Below are positions 19,770 to 20,440 of a stretch of DNA of 20,440 bases, one piece after another (position 1 is the stretch's first letter; every line of letters starts with the position of its first letter). The translations under genes were made by a program, and so were the position numbers. The stretch is from Actinomycetes bacterium (lineage in GTDB: Bacteria > Actinomycetota > Acidimicrobiia > Acidimicrobiales > Microtrichaceae): the NCBI GenBank assembly GCA_023427825.1, contig JAEZAI010000111.1, forward strand, positions 1 through 20,440. The letters are read 5' to 3'. The notes below the pieces were generated by a model. That model was not told the DNA's origin. It was given only the letters and a program-made list of their open reading frames with translations, and did no database searches.

Positions 19770-20440
19770 TCAGGCGTTGGCACGCTCCATGAACGCCTCG
19801 CCGGTGTTGTAACCGGTCTCGGCGTGCTCGGCGATGTCCAGGCCGGTGGCCTCGACCTCGTCCGAGACCCGGATGCCGATCGTGGCCTTGAGGGCCAGCA
19901 GGATCAGGGCGGTCACGATGCCCGAGTAGACGATGGTGACGCCGTTGGCGATCGCCTGCTCGAGGAGCAGGTCGATGCCGCCGCCGTAGAACAGGCCGCT
20001 CATGTGCTCGGCACCGAAGTACTCGGCGTCGGCGAAGAGACCGATCATCAGCGAGCCGACCAGACCGCCGACGAAGTGGACACCCACCACGTCGAGGGCG
20101 TCGTCGTAGCCCGCCTTGAACTTGAGCTGGACGGCGAAGCAGCAGATGACGCCGGCGGCGAGACCGATCCAGATCGACGACATCGACGAAACGAAGCCGC
20201 ACGCCGGGGTGATGGCCACGAGGCCGGCGACGATGCCCGAAGCGGCACCGAGGTTGGTGAAGTGACCGTCCTTGAGACGCTCGACGACGGCCCAAGCGAG
20301 GCCGGCAGCGGCAGCGGCGAGGAACGTGTTCATGAACGCCTGGACGGCGGTGCCGTTGGCGCCGAGGGCGGAGCCGGCGTTGAAGCCGAACCAGCCGAAC
20401 CACAGGATGCCGGTACCGATCATGACCAGCGGCATGGAGT
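19770..20440 (-). CDS. amt: Ammonium transporter (Amt family), N-terminus beyond window
   Basis: The frame is open to the window's end, and about 222 C-terminal residues are visible. ILWFGWFGFNAGSALGANGT is the strongly conserved Amt block, followed by AFMNTFLAAAAAGLAW, SGIVAGLVAITPACGFV and DVVGVHFVGGLVGSLMIGLF, which holds the second histidine of the twin-His pair lining the channel. The last transmembrane helix (IVYSGIVTALILLALKATIG) is followed by a cytoplasmic tail with GIRVSDEVEATGLDIAEHAE and TGYN, the segment contacted by PII (GlnK) proteins. It conducts ammonium across the inner membrane. The PII-type gene usually found beside it is not on this side. Confidence 0.95.
   Translation of the reverse strand, partial: SMPLVMIGTGILWFGWFGFNAGSALGANGTAVQAFMNTFLAAAAAGLAWAVVERLKDGHFTNLGAASGIVAGLVAITPACGFVSSMSSIWIGLAAGVICCFAVQLKFKAGYDDALDVVGVHFVGGLVGSLMIGLFADAEYFGAEHMSGLFYGGGIDLLLEQAIANGVTIVYSGIVTALILLALKATIGIRVSDEVEATGLDIAEHAETGYNTGEAFMERANA

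Noticed and set aside
1..20440. CRISPR array
   Set aside because: The repeated motif is too short, has spacings of 280-700 bp and encloses genes; no regular repeat-spacer pattern or cas gene is present.

Overview
This is high-GC actinobacterial chromosome. The GWWQASDGRFYPPE-type N-terminus of the protein at 7491-8207 suggests an Acidimicrobiia-like lineage, but that is inference from one motif. Chromosomal genes flank a foreign island of about 14.7 kb integrated in a tRNA-Glu gene.

Left flank (1-3442): the 3' part of an RDD-family membrane protein gene, a secreted lipoprotein, and a divergent pair made of a MarR-family regulator and an NAD(P)-dependent epimerase/reductase. The pair shares an intergenic palindrome that looks like the MarR operator.

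Island (3443-18246): it is bounded by a perfect 79-bp direct repeat. The right copy completes a tRNA-Glu(CTC) gene; the left copy is the orphan 3' half of the same tRNA plus its downstream hairpin. At the right end lie an excisionase-like gene and a tyrosine integrase whose reading frame runs through the attachment site, so its C-terminus should differ between integrated and excised states. A 24-bp repeat made of two tandem 11-mers lies near each end inside the element and may be arm-type integrase sites.

Island cargo (about 3861-15700): roughly twenty small, mostly single, unlinked genes on both strands. They encode lipoproteins, one- to four-pass membrane proteins, a PASTA-like protein, an HNH nuclease-like protein and hypothetical proteins, including two divergent copies of one cysteine-containing family. 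Many of the junctions between them carry a copy of an 11-bp motif, consensus GCCGGCACTAC, often inside an imperfect inverted repeat. Several genes end in a TAG that lies in or touches the motif. The layout resembles an integron gene-cassette array without an integron integrase, but the motif does not match the canonical attC box (GTTRRRY). I regard this as the most interesting content of the window.

Right flank (18206-20440): tRNA-Glu, tRNA-Gln, a flavin-binding split-barrel (pyridoxamine 5'-phosphate oxidase-like) protein, a winged-helix regulator and the 3' part of an ammonium transporter gene, the last two on the minus strand.
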